Source: Dolichospermum sp. DET69
Lineage (GTDB): Bacteria; Cyanobacteriota; Cyanobacteriia; Cyanobacteriales; Nostocaceae
Length of the DNA stretch: 64,000 nt
NCBI GenBank assembly: GCA_017355425.1
Contig: CP070233.1
Coordinates: 2,521,501 to 2,585,500 of the forward strand
Reading direction: 5' to 3'
The notes under the pieces were generated by a model that was not told the DNA's origin, ran no database searches, and saw only the letters and a program-made list of their open reading frames with translations. Within the stretch, counting starts at the first letter, position 1; each line of letters opens with the position of its first letter. Both the position numbers and the translations under genes were made by a program. Shown piece by piece: positions 44,853 through 53,557 of the stretch.

Positions 44853-45283
44853 TAAATCCTATCACCAATTGCAGTATATTCAGCATTGCCAAATATCGCC
44901 TCTGGATAGCGATAATACTTAAATTCCATTAAATTATAAAAAGGATCTTCTAGAAAAAAAGTGTAATGTTCTAGAAGAGAGTTAGCAAAGCGGTATTTGG
45001 GTTCTTCCCGAAATTTTAAATGTTTGCTTTTTGCCCTTTCTAATAATTCTTGCCAATTTTCTTCTTGGGTAAAAATTAAACCAAAATGTCGGGGATAAAT
45101 TGCTTTCTGAGGTGTTAAAGTATCCTCGGTAACGTGGGCTACTAATTGATGTCCATAAAGATTGAGAATTAAAGCATGGGGGCTTTCACGTCCGGGTATA
45201 CAGCCTAAACCGTCAACATAAAAGGCTTTGGTTTGGGGGATATCAGCGACGGGAAAAGCAAGATGGAATATGGGTTGGTTCAT
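44852..45283 (-). CDS. VOC/glyoxalase-fold protein
   Basis: The 143-residue protein has the vicinal-oxygen-chelate fold pattern: FHLAFPVADIPQTKAFYVDG, GLGCIPGRESP, PRHFGLIFTQEENWQELLER and the final YTFFLEDPFYNLMEFKYYR with metal-ligand Glu. His in the first strand (FHLAF) and the second module (RHFGLIF) complete a likely metal site. The family includes glyoxalase I, dioxygenases and fosfomycin-resistance proteins, and the substrate is not deducible. It lies just upstream of the SWIM gene on the same strand, separated by 170 bp of repeats. Confidence 0.85.
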   Translation of the reverse strand: MNQPIFHLAFPVADIPQTKAFYVDGLGCIPGRESPHALILNLYGHQLVAHVTEDTLTPQKAIYPRHFGLIFTQEENWQELLERAKSKHLKFREEPKYRFANSLLEHYTFFLEDPFYNLMEFKYYRYPEAIFGNAEYTAIGDRI

Positions 45284-45687
45284 GGTGTGGGTGGGTAAAT
45301 ATAGCTATTATCAGATGCAAATTCTCGTTAGTGACTTTGGGCGTTACCTAAGTTTACTCTGTCCGCAGAATCTCAGCAACTTTAGCCTTAAGAGTGTCAA
45401 TGTGTAGCTACTGTCTTGATTGTCAAGCGATCGCATTCTCAGAAAAACCAACTTGACAGCAATTCTCATTTTGAAACGAGTTTGCGCCATTTCAGCGAAC
45501 TGCTTGCAGCAGTGCTTCGCTATCCCCTGATTTGTTAAGAATTGTAAAACCCTATGAATGTAAGGGTTTAAATGTCATGAAACCTTAAAATGAGAATTGC
45601 TGCTATAGGAGTATAATTAATTTTGCTTTATTACTTACTTCTAATAACGCACTTATGAGACTTACCCCCTTTACAAAGCAACGCTAA
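45284..45687. other. Upstream region of the defence operon
   Basis: About 400 bp. It contains a CTGCTTGCAGCAG palindrome (45501-45513, also seen at 21604-21616) and an inverted pair AATTCTCATTTTGAAACG / CCTTAAAATGAGAATTGC (45461-45602) that may be a decayed element. No gene is visible. The promoter of the helicase-methyltransferase operon should lie in the last 100 bp. Confidence 0.45.
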
Positions 45688-48600
45688 ATGATATTAGACA
45701 ATGAAAAATATAGGAAAGTTCATGAGTGGATTACAAAATATACAGAAGAAGGTACTGTAGATATTGTTACAGGTTATTTTACTGTTGGGGCTTTAGCTTA
45801 TCTTTCTCAGGAAATTAATCATAAAATTGCTAAATTTCGATTAGTGCTTGGGGATATTGTTAATTTAGATCAAGTCGAGAATAGACCGTTAGATTTACTA
45901 AATGAAAATATTACCATTGAAGCGGCTCTGAATCTGAGTATTTTGGCACAGGAAGCTGTGATGTTTTTGAAACAGGACAAGGTTAAAGCAAAAACTTTAG
46001 AGCCGAATTTTTGTCATGCTAAGTGTTACTTATTTGAGCCATTTAAGGATGACGATCGCAACAAGTATTTTATTTCTGGTAGTTCCAATTTAACTGAAGC
46101 TGGAATTGGCCGAAAGCATACAAATAATTTAGAATTGAATATTGCTGAAACGGGAAATAATCATCAATATAAAGAGTTGGTAAAATGGTTTGATTCACTT
46201 TGGCATAAACCTCAAGCTCATCAAGAAAAAACTCTCTTGTTGAAAGATGGAACAACTAAAAAGGTAGATTTTAAGCAATATCTAATTCAGGAAATTGAAA
46301 AAATATTTATTAAATATACTCCCAGAGATATTTACTACAAGATATTATTTGAGTTATTTGGTAATCAAGTTTTGGAAATTGCGAATGATCCAGACTTTAA
46401 TCGCCAAGTGGGCAGATTGGAGAATACGGCTATTTTTACTGCACTTTATGACTTTCAAAAAAAAGGTGTTCTGAGTCTGATTCGGATGCTCCAGAAATAT
46501 GATGGAGCTATTTTAGCAGATGCGGTAGGTTTAGGAAAAACTTGGAGTGCCTTGGCTGTGATGAAATTTTTTCAGATGCAAGGACGAGAAGTTATATTAC
46601 TTTGCCCCAAAAAATTAGAGAGTAACTGGAGACGCTATAAGGAAGATCAAGCATCAAAATTTGAAACCGATAAGCTTAAATTTTTCATTCGTTTTCATAC
46701 CGATATGAATAGCGATCGCCTAAATTCCTATAATGATCGGGCTGATAAGTTTTTTTGTGATGACAAACCCAAGTTAATTGTAATTGATGAAAGTCATAAC
46801 TTGAGAAATGATAAATCTAATCGTTATAAATTTTTAGTTGATAATATTTTAAAAAAGAATCAAGATATCAAAGTTCTGCTCATATCAGCAACTCCCATTA
46901 ATAACTCCCTGAACGATGTCAGAAATCAATTTAAATTAATGGTTCAAGGTGATGTGCATGGCTATGATGCAAAATTAGGTGTAAGAAATATTGATTATTC
47001 CTTTAAACAGGCACAGACTATATTTAACGAGTGGCGCAGAGATGCCAAACCTCAAATCGGTAATTTTATTAAAAAGCTCTCAGACAATGATTTTTTTAGG
47101 TTAACAGATTCTCTATTAGTTGCCAGAACTCGAAAAATGGTAGAAAGTCAGCAAACAAATTTAGTATTTCCTACCAAAACAAAACCTAAAAATTTATTTG
47201 TGACACCACATCAGCTTGGTAATTTTGAAACCTTTGAGGAATTGTTTGATCATTTGCCACCGATGCTATCAGGATATCAGCCAGCTTTTTATTGGGATGA
47301 TGAATCAGATAATAAAAAAGATGCTAAGAAAGATATATTACGGGATGAAAAGTCACGCGATCGCTTTCTAGTTAAGATGATTTATATCTTGATGGTGAAG
47401 CGATTGGAGTCTTCTTGGTTTTCTTTTTACTCAACGGTTGAGAAAATCAAAAACCATCATCAAAATGCTTTAGATAAGATTAAAGCATATCAAGCAAATA
47501 AAGTAAAAACGGTATTATTAGAAGATGATGTTTATACTTTAGAAAATGATGAAAATGATGATTTTACTCAAGTAGTGGAAGAATATACATTAGGTAAAAA
47601 ACGCCCGATTAGTATCGCGGAAATTGATCAAGCTGGTAATTTGCATAAGTTTAAGGAGGATCTAAAAAAAGATTTAGATGCTCTCGATAAGCTTTCTGTC
47701 AATTTACAAAAGTTTGCTATCAAAATTGATAAAGAGATCAAGAACCCCAATCAGTTTAAATCCTGTGATGATAAGTTGGAGAAACTAATTGAAGAGATTA
47801 TCAAAAAGCGCAAATCAGGAGCAAATAACCATAATCAAAAAGTGGTAATTTTTACAGTCTATCGTGATACAGCGCTGTATTTGTTTAATCAGCTTCGAGC
47901 TAGAGGTTTTGACAAGATGGCAATCGCATCGGGAACAGATTCATACTCAGATGATAGCCAACATAAACAGAAAATGGAGGCAATTTTAGAGAGATTTGCA
48001 CCATATACCAAGCTATTTTGTGAAAAAGAATGGTCTTTTAGCTGTGAGAAACAAGGGTTAGAAGCTTTTGCAGAATGGCAAGAATGGGTTAAAGATAATC
48101 ACCCTGAGACGTATCAAAAGCTGAATAATTCTATTGATATCTTGATTGCTACGGATGCTCTCAGTGAGGGACAAAATTTGCAAGATGCTGATATGGTGAT
48201 TAATTACGATATTCATTGGAATCCTGTGCGAATTATCCAACGCATGGGAAGGATCGATCGCTTGGGTAGTCCTAATCAACAAATTTTTGGAATTAACTTC
48301 TGGCCTTCAGACAATATTAATTCCTATCTCAATTTGCAAGGACGGATTGAGCAGCGGATGGCAGCGATGAAGTTGGCAGGAGCCGAGGTAGATCATCAAT
48401 TTTCTGATAGCTTTGCGAAGATGGTTCATGATGAAGAATTTGATCAAAAGATGAATGATTTGATGATGCAGCAAATGCAAGTCACTTGGGATGATATTGA
48501 AGTAAGCGATCAAGGGTTAGGCTTTGATAGTTTGTCTTTGGAGCGATATCGTCAGGATTTATTGGCAGAATTTAATCGTGACAAGGATAAATATCGCCAA

Positions 48601-49107
48601 ATGCCAAAGGGTGTATATACGGGATTTGCAGCAGAGCAGAAATCTGGTGTTAGTGATGATTTGAGTGATGGCATCATTGCTTTGTTGGGGTATCCTGCGA
48701 AACCAGCTAAGAAATTAGATCATCAGTATCAGGTGTTTGATTTAATTTACATTGATAAATCAGGCAAGTTAATTTTAAAAAATCAAAAGGAAGTTTTAGA
48801 TTTGCTAACCTTGTATAAGGAGAAAGAGCGTTCTGTACCTGATGCAATTGATCGTGGTGAGGCGGTGGTAATTGCAGAGTTGGTGAACGCGCTTAAAACT
48901 TGGTTAAGCAGTCAAGCAGTGCAAACTGAGGAAATGGCAGATGGTTCTATCAAAGAAACAATGGGTAATGAAACGCTGGGAATTTTGCAAGGCTTAAAAA
49001 AAGGTAATAAGGCTTCTATAAGTAGGATTAAGCAAAATGTTACAGTTGATGGTAAATATCAGCTTAATAATTTCGATTTAATCAGTTGGGTTTTAGTAAC
49101 GGTATAA
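45688..49107 (+). CDS. PLD-nuclease/SNF2-type helicase fusion
   Basis: The 1139-residue protein opens with a phospholipase-D-like domain (about 1-175) with one HKD-type motif, H110-A-K112-CYLF and GSSNLTEAGIG (131-141). An SF2/SNF2 helicase follows: Walker A ADAVGLGKTWSALA (277-290), DESH (367-370), motif III LLISATPINNSLND, and in the second RecA lobe DALSEGQNLQDADMVINYD and QRMGRIDRLG. PLD-helicase proteins occur in restriction-like and DISARM-like defence clusters. It starts a three-gene operon, with the methyltransferase gene four bases after its stop. A DNA-translocating nuclease is the likely role; PLD domains usually dimerise to make the active site. Confidence 0.9.
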   Translation: MILDNEKYRKVHEWITKYTEEGTVDIVTGYFTVGALAYLSQEINHKIAKFRLVLGDIVNLDQVENRPLDLLNENITIEAALNLSILAQEAVMFLKQDKVKAKTLEPNFCHAKCYLFEPFKDDDRNKYFISGSSNLTEAGIGRKHTNNLELNIAETGNNHQYKELVKWFDSLWHKPQAHQEKTLLLKDGTTKKVDFKQYLIQEIEKIFIKYTPRDIYYKILFELFGNQVLEIANDPDFNRQVGRLENTAIFTALYDFQKKGVLSLIRMLQKYDGAILADAVGLGKTWSALAVMKFFQMQGREVILLCPKKLESNWRRYKEDQASKFETDKLKFFIRFHTDMNSDRLNSYNDRADKFFCDDKPKLIVIDESHNLRNDKSNRYKFLVDNILKKNQDIKVLLISATPINNSLNDVRNQFKLMVQGDVHGYDAKLGVRNIDYSFKQAQTIFNEWRRDAKPQIGNFIKKLSDNDFFRLTDSLLVARTRKMVESQQTNLVFPTKTKPKNLFVTPHQLGNFETFEELFDHLPPMLSGYQPAFYWDDESDNKKDAKKDILRDEKSRDRFLVKMIYILMVKRLESSWFSFYSTVEKIKNHHQNALDKIKAYQANKVKTVLLEDDVYTLENDENDDFTQVVEEYTLGKKRPISIAEIDQAGNLHKFKEDLKKDLDALDKLSVNLQKFAIKIDKEIKNPNQFKSCDDKLEKLIEEIIKKRKSGANNHNQKVVIFTVYRDTALYLFNQLRARGFDKMAIASGTDSYSDDSQHKQKMEAILERFAPYTKLFCEKEWSFSCEKQGLEAFAEWQEWVKDNHPETYQKLNNSIDILIATDALSEGQNLQDADMVINYDIHWNPVRIIQRMGRIDRLGSPNQQIFGINFWPSDNINSYLNLQGRIEQRMAAMKLAGAEVDHQFSDSFAKMVHDEEFDQKMNDLMMQQMQVTWDDIEVSDQGLGFDSLSLERYRQDLLAEFNRDKDKYRQMPKGVYTGFAAEQKSGVSDDLSDGIIALLGYPAKPAKKLDHQYQVFDLIYIDKSGKLILKNQKEVLDLLTLYKEKERSVPDAIDRGEAVVIAELVNALKTWLSSQAVQTEEMADGSIKETMGNETLGILQGLKKGNKASISRIKQNVTVDGKYQLNNFDLISWVLVTV

Positions 49108-49111
49108 AATT

Positions 49112-52100
49112 ATGCAACTAACAAGATTTAATGAAATAGATTTTTTACCTGCTTTAAAGGAGTTTTTTGGTAAGTCAAATCTAAATGTACCGATTAATTA
49201 TGTAGATGATAAGCCGGTTTCGGCAAAAAAAATATTACAGAATACTTATAAAGATAATGAGGCTTTTAGGTTAATTAATGATGTTTATTTTGTTGGGTTA
49301 GTAGATGATGCAGCTTTTAGAGGGAATCAAAGTTTAGAGATTGATAAGATTAAATCAGATTATGATGGAATTTTGATTTTTGGGGTGACTTTAAATAATC
49401 GTGATCATGGACAATTACCAACGCGGTCGCATTTAGCAGAAATATCACGGGCTTTTAATCGGGAATTTTACTATACACCTGTAGTAGTGGTGTTTAAGTA
49501 CAATGATGCAAATAGCGAATATCTAGCCTTTGCAAATACTGAGAGATTGAAATACAAGGACAATCGAGAAGGCGAAAAAGCGGGGAAGGTGACACTGTTA
49601 CGGGATATTGATATTCGACAACCGCATTCGGGGCATGAACGTATTTTAGCAGAGTTAGCAATTCCGAAGACAGGTAAGGATCGGGTTGATTCTTTTGCTA
49701 AGTTATATGCTTATTGGCAGAAGGTACTTGATGTCAGCCTGTTAAATAAACAATTTTATCAAGAGATTTCGACTTGGTACTTTCATGCTTGTAAGCAGGT
49801 GGTTTTCCCAAAGGATGCTAAGAACGTTCAAGAAAGTTTGATCAGGTTAATTACGCGGTTAATGTTTGTTTGGTTTCTCAAGGAGAAAGGTTTAGTTCCT
49901 AGTGAATTATTTGATCGCGCTGATATTAAATCTATTCTCAAAAGTTTAGAGCCGCAAGAAAGCACTTATTACAAGGCGATTTTGCAGAATTTATTTTTTG
50001 CAACGCTGAATACGGAAGGTAAGCGCGAGTTTATTAAAAAAAGTTCGGGCGGGCGTAATTCGCAGCACATGGTACATAATGTGTTTCGCTATGAAGACTA
50101 TTTTCAGAAGTCTGATCAGGTTATCAAGAAATATTTTGACGATATTCCTTTTTTAAATGGTGGTTTGTTTGAGTGTTTGGATGTTCCTTCAGAAAAAGAC
50201 AAACCTGATACAGAAAAACGTATTGATGGGTTTAGCAATCATTCTTCTAATGTGTTATCTGTGCCAAATGAATTATTTTTTGGTGATTTTCAGGATGTCG
50301 ATCTAAATGCCGATTTTGGCACGAGTCGCAAGAAATATCAGGTACGCGGCTTAATCGAAATCTTTAAAAGCTATAAATTTACGATTACAGAAAATACCAC
50401 CTTTGAAGAAGATGTGGCGCTTGATCCTGAGTTGTTGGGGCAGGTATTTGAGAATTTATTGGCGGTTTACAATCCTGAAACACAGACGACGGCAAGGAAG
50501 CAGACGGGTTCTTTTTATACGCCGCGTGAGATTGTTAATTACATGGTGGATGAGAGTTTGATTGCTTATTTTAAGAATCATTTGCCCTCACCCCCAGCCC
50601 CTCTCCCTAGGGGAGAGGGGGGTAAGAAAGAAGAGGAGGGTAAGAAGCAAGAGCAGAACCAGAGTCTTACTCCCCCTTCTCCCTGGGGAGAAGGGGGCGG
50701 GGGGGATGAGGGCGATCGCCTTACTGGTAAGTTACGATTAATTCCTAAAGCGTTGTTGATCAGAGCAAGAGAGCTAAGGCAACAGCAAACCCCTGGCGAA
50801 CAAGTGCTTTGGGAATGTTTACGCGATCGCCGTTTTTGTGATGCAAAATTTCGTCGTCAACACAATATTGGGCGATTTATTGCTGATTTTTACTGTCACA
50901 GTGCCAAATTGGTCATTGAACTAGACGGAAGTGTTCATAACTCACAAGTTGAGCAAGATCAAGAAAGAGATGCTTGGATGCGATCGCAGGGAATTACAGT
51001 TTTACGTTTTTCTAATCAGGAAGTTTTTGATGATTTAGAGAGAGTTTTGCTGAGAATTGCTGAGATTTTGCCCTCACCCCCAACCCCTCTCCCTAGGGGA
51101 GAGGGGGGTAAGAAAGAAGAGGGGGGTAAGAAAGAAGAGGAGGGTAAGAAAGGAGAGGAGGGTAAGAAAGGAGAGGAGGGTAAGAAAGGAGAGGAGGGTA
51201 AGAAGCAAGAGCAGAGCCAGAGTCTTACTCCCCCTTCTCCCTGGGGAGAAGGGGGCGGGGGGGATGAGGACAAACTTCGCCACTTACTTTCCTATACCGA
51301 TGAGTCACACAAGTTTACAGAATCAGAAGTGGAGCGTTTAATTAAGGCTTTGGATAATTGCAAGATTCTCGATCCTGCTTGTGGTTCGGGGGCTTTCCCA
51401 ATGGGTGTTTTGCAGAAAATGGTGCATATTTTGGCAAAGCTCGATCCGCGCAATCTGAGTTGGAAGCAGAGACAGATTGATCGCCTCAACCAATTAATTG
51501 TTGATGCAGAAGATATTGAAGATGAGAAAACGCGGACGGATACATTAACTAATCTGGAAGCGCAAAAGAAGAATTTAGAACGGGCGTTTGCGCGGAATGG
51601 GTTAGACTATGGGCGGAAGTTGTTTTTGATTCAAAATTGTATTTATGGGGTGGATATTCAGGCGATCGCTGTTCAAATTGCTAAGTTAAGATTTTTTATC
51701 TCTTTGATTATTGATCAACAAGAAGATCAAGATGAAACAAATCGAGGAATTTTACCTTTACCGAACTTAGAAACGAAATTTGTGGCGGCAAATTCATTAA
51801 TTGGAGTTGCCAAAGTGCAACAATTATCAGTTTTTGATACCCAAGAAATTCAAGCCAAACGAAAACAATTGGAGCGGTTGCGACGGGATCATTTCTTTGC
51901 CAAGAGTTTGGAAACAAAGCGGAAGAAGCGCCAGGAAGATGAGCGTTTATCTCAGGAAATTGGTGAGATTTTGCGGCGCAATAAGTCGCCAAATGTGGAG
52001 TCGTTGCAATCATGGAAACCTTACGATCAAAATGCTTCCGCAGACTTTTTTGATCCTGAATGGATGTTTGGGATTAAAGACGGTTTTGATATTTGTATTG

Positions 52101-53557
52101 GTAATCCGCCCTATGTGAGACAGGAACAGATTAAAGAGTTAAAACCTGTATTTAAGCAAAACTTTCAATGCTTTACAGGTGTTGCAGATTTATTTGTTTA
52201 TTTCTTTGAGCGTGGTTATCAATTGCTAAAAACTGGCGGTGTATTGAGTTATATCTGCTCAAATAAATATTTTCGTTCCGGTTATGGCGAAAAGTTGCGC
52301 GATTTTCTTGGCAAAAATACAACAATTCAGCAGCTTATTGATTTTGGTGATACGGATGTTTTTACAGCTATTGCTTATCCCAGTATTATTTTATTTAGTA
52401 AAGAAAAGGCTAGTAAGGATAACCAATTTAAAGCACTATCTTGGCAGCAAACAGAAGCATTAAATGAGTTTCCAACAGTGTTTAATGCTCAAAATTTCTT
52501 GATGCTGCAATCTGCACTTAAAGCTGATGGTTGGCGATTAGAAGATACACAGGTTTTAGATTTGTTGGCTAAGTTGCGAAATGCGGGTAAGCCTTTGGGA
52601 GAATATGTAAACGGTAAATTTTATCGTGGTATTTTGACAGGTTTTAATGAGGCTTTTGTAATTGATCGAGAAACAAGAGATAAATTAATTGCTGAACATC
52701 CATCATCTGCGGAAGTAATTAAGCCTTTGCTTCGTGGTCGTGATGTTAAAAGATGGTGTGTTGATTATCAAGATTTATATTTGATTTTCACAAGAAGAGG
52801 TATTGATATTAAAAAATATCCAGCAATTGAAAAACATCTAGGTCAATATAAAAATCGTTTAACTGCTGGTGTAGAAGGTGGACGTAAAGCAGGTAGTTAT
52901 CAATGGTATGAAATTCAAGATAATGTCGCTTATTGGCAAGAATTTGAACAGCCTAAAATTATTTATCCCAATATTTGTAAACGTAATGAATTTGCTTGGG
53001 ATGAATCAGGCTATTACACCAATCAGAAAGCCTTTATTATTCCTTGTGATGATAAAACTTTACTCGCCATTCTTAACTCTAGTGTAATGACATTTTTATT
53101 CGATAAGTTATTACCAAAATTGCAAGGTGATTTCTATGAACCAAGTTCGATCTTCATGAAAGATTTTCCTATCCCCACCGCCACCGAATCAGAACGTAAA
53201 GCAATAGAAATTCTTGTAAATTATGTCCTCCACCTCACTGCCATCCTCAAAGACATTCCTAATAGTAGCGACTCCTCCATGGACAAACTCATGACGCGAT
53301 ACTTCGAGCAAATCCTTGATGCCGCAGTCATGGAGCTATATTTACCTGAAGAACTGCATAAATATGAATATGACAAACACTTTATGCGTCATTTATTATC
53401 AGAAAATATACCAAATATTGATACAATCAAAGGCGATAAAATTCAAACATTGCGAGAAATATTTAATCGCCTATTTGAAAAAGATCACCCGATTAGAGTA
53501 GGAATATTTTTCTTAGATAGCATCCCCGTTGTGCGTACCATTCGAGGTTTAAAATGA
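49112..53557 (+). CDS. Eco57I-like DNA methyltransferase with inserted DUF559 endonuclease domain
   Basis: The 1481-residue protein is a large adenine-type DNA methyltransferase: SAM motif DPACGSGAFPMG (about 754) and catalytic NPPYVRQEQ (about 998), with an N-terminal region of unknown fold and a C-terminal TaqI/Eco57I-like specificity part (ILTGFNEAFVID, KPLLRGRDVKRW). Between about residues 491 and 721 lies foreign sequence: a Pro/Gly/Lys/Glu-rich linker, a full DUF559 nuclease domain (RARELRQQQTPGEQVLWECL, FRRQHNIGRFIADFYC, LVIELDGSVH), then a second, similar linker. Without it the text reads on smoothly from DESLIAYFKNH to KLRHLLSYTDESHKF. The frame is intact throughout. It overlaps the next gene by 4 bp (ATGA). 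Confidence 0.92.
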   Translation: MQLTRFNEIDFLPALKEFFGKSNLNVPINYVDDKPVSAKKILQNTYKDNEAFRLINDVYFVGLVDDAAFRGNQSLEIDKIKSDYDGILIFGVTLNNRDHGQLPTRSHLAEISRAFNREFYYTPVVVVFKYNDANSEYLAFANTERLKYKDNREGEKAGKVTLLRDIDIRQPHSGHERILAELAIPKTGKDRVDSFAKLYAYWQKVLDVSLLNKQFYQEISTWYFHACKQVVFPKDAKNVQESLIRLITRLMFVWFLKEKGLVPSELFDRADIKSILKSLEPQESTYYKAILQNLFFATLNTEGKREFIKKSSGGRNSQHMVHNVFRYEDYFQKSDQVIKKYFDDIPFLNGGLFECLDVPSEKDKPDTEKRIDGFSNHSSNVLSVPNELFFGDFQDVDLNADFGTSRKKYQVRGLIEIFKSYKFTITENTTFEEDVALDPELLGQVFENLLAVYNPETQTTARKQTGSFYTPREIVNYMVDESLIAYFKNHLPSPPAPLPRGEGGKKEEEGKKQEQNQSLTPPSPWGEGGGGDEGDRLTGKLRLIPKALLIRARELRQQQTPGEQVLWECLRDRRFCDAKFRRQHNIGRFIADFYCHSAKLVIELDGSVHNSQVEQDQERDAWMRSQGITVLRFSNQEVFDDLERVLLRIAEILPSPPTPLPRGEGGKKEEGGKKEEEGKKGEEGKKGEEGKKGEEGKKQEQSQSLTPPSPWGEGGGGDEDKLRHLLSYTDESHKFTESEVERLIKALDNCKILDPACGSGAFPMGVLQKMVHILAKLDPRNLSWKQRQIDRLNQLIVDAEDIEDEKTRTDTLTNLEAQKKNLERAFARNGLDYGRKLFLIQNCIYGVDIQAIAVQIAKLRFFISLIIDQQEDQDETNRGILPLPNLETKFVAANSLIGVAKVQQLSVFDTQEIQAKRKQLERLRRDHFFAKSLETKRKKRQEDERLSQEIGEILRRNKSPNVESLQSWKPYDQNASADFFDPEWMFGIKDGFDICIGNPPYVRQEQIKELKPVFKQNFQCFTGVADLFVYFFERGYQLLKTGGVLSYICSNKYFRSGYGEKLRDFLGKNTTIQQLIDFGDTDVFTAIAYPSIILFSKEKASKDNQFKALSWQQTEALNEFPTVFNAQNFLMLQSALKADGWRLEDTQVLDLLAKLRNAGKPLGEYVNGKFYRGILTGFNEAFVIDRETRDKLIAEHPSSAEVIKPLLRGRDVKRWCVDYQDLYLIFTRRGIDIKKYPAIEKHLGQYKNRLTAGVEGGRKAGSYQWYEIQDNVAYWQEFEQPKIIYPNICKRNEFAWDESGYYTNQKAFIIPCDDKTLLAILNSSVMTFLFDKLLPKLQGDFYEPSSIFMKDFPIPTATESERKAIEILVNYVLHLTAILKDIPNSSDSSMDKLMTRYFEQILDAAVMELYLPEELHKYEYDKHFMRHLLSENIPNIDTIKGDKIQTLREIFNRLFEKDHPIRVGIFFLDSIPVVRTIRGLK
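50582..51271 (+). mobile_element. In-frame DUF559 cassette with repeat-derived linkers
   Basis: Two related blocks, 50582-50710 and 51068-51271, start with CCCTCACCCCCA and the CTCTCCCTAGGGGAGAG palindrome. They run through GGTAAGAA...GAGCAGA and end with CTCCCTGGGGAGAAGGGGG and GATGAG. They bracket the DUF559 coding part as direct repeats. The second block also holds an 18-bp tandem expansion (units of GAGGGTAAGAAAGGAGAG, about 51121-51207). Base composition differs sharply from the surrounding AT-rich gene. This looks like a mobile repeat cassette carrying a nuclease domain. Confidence 0.85.

Noticed and set aside
43851-45687. SWIM protein as partner of the SNF2 helicase
   Set aside because: The two genes are on opposite strands, with the VOC gene and repeats between them; the helicase has its own operon.
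51016-51341. Low-complexity ORFs on both strands over the repeat block (Ser/Pro- or Arg/Lys-rich)
   Set aside because: They are shadows of the repeat-rich linker of the methyltransferase gene in other frames.
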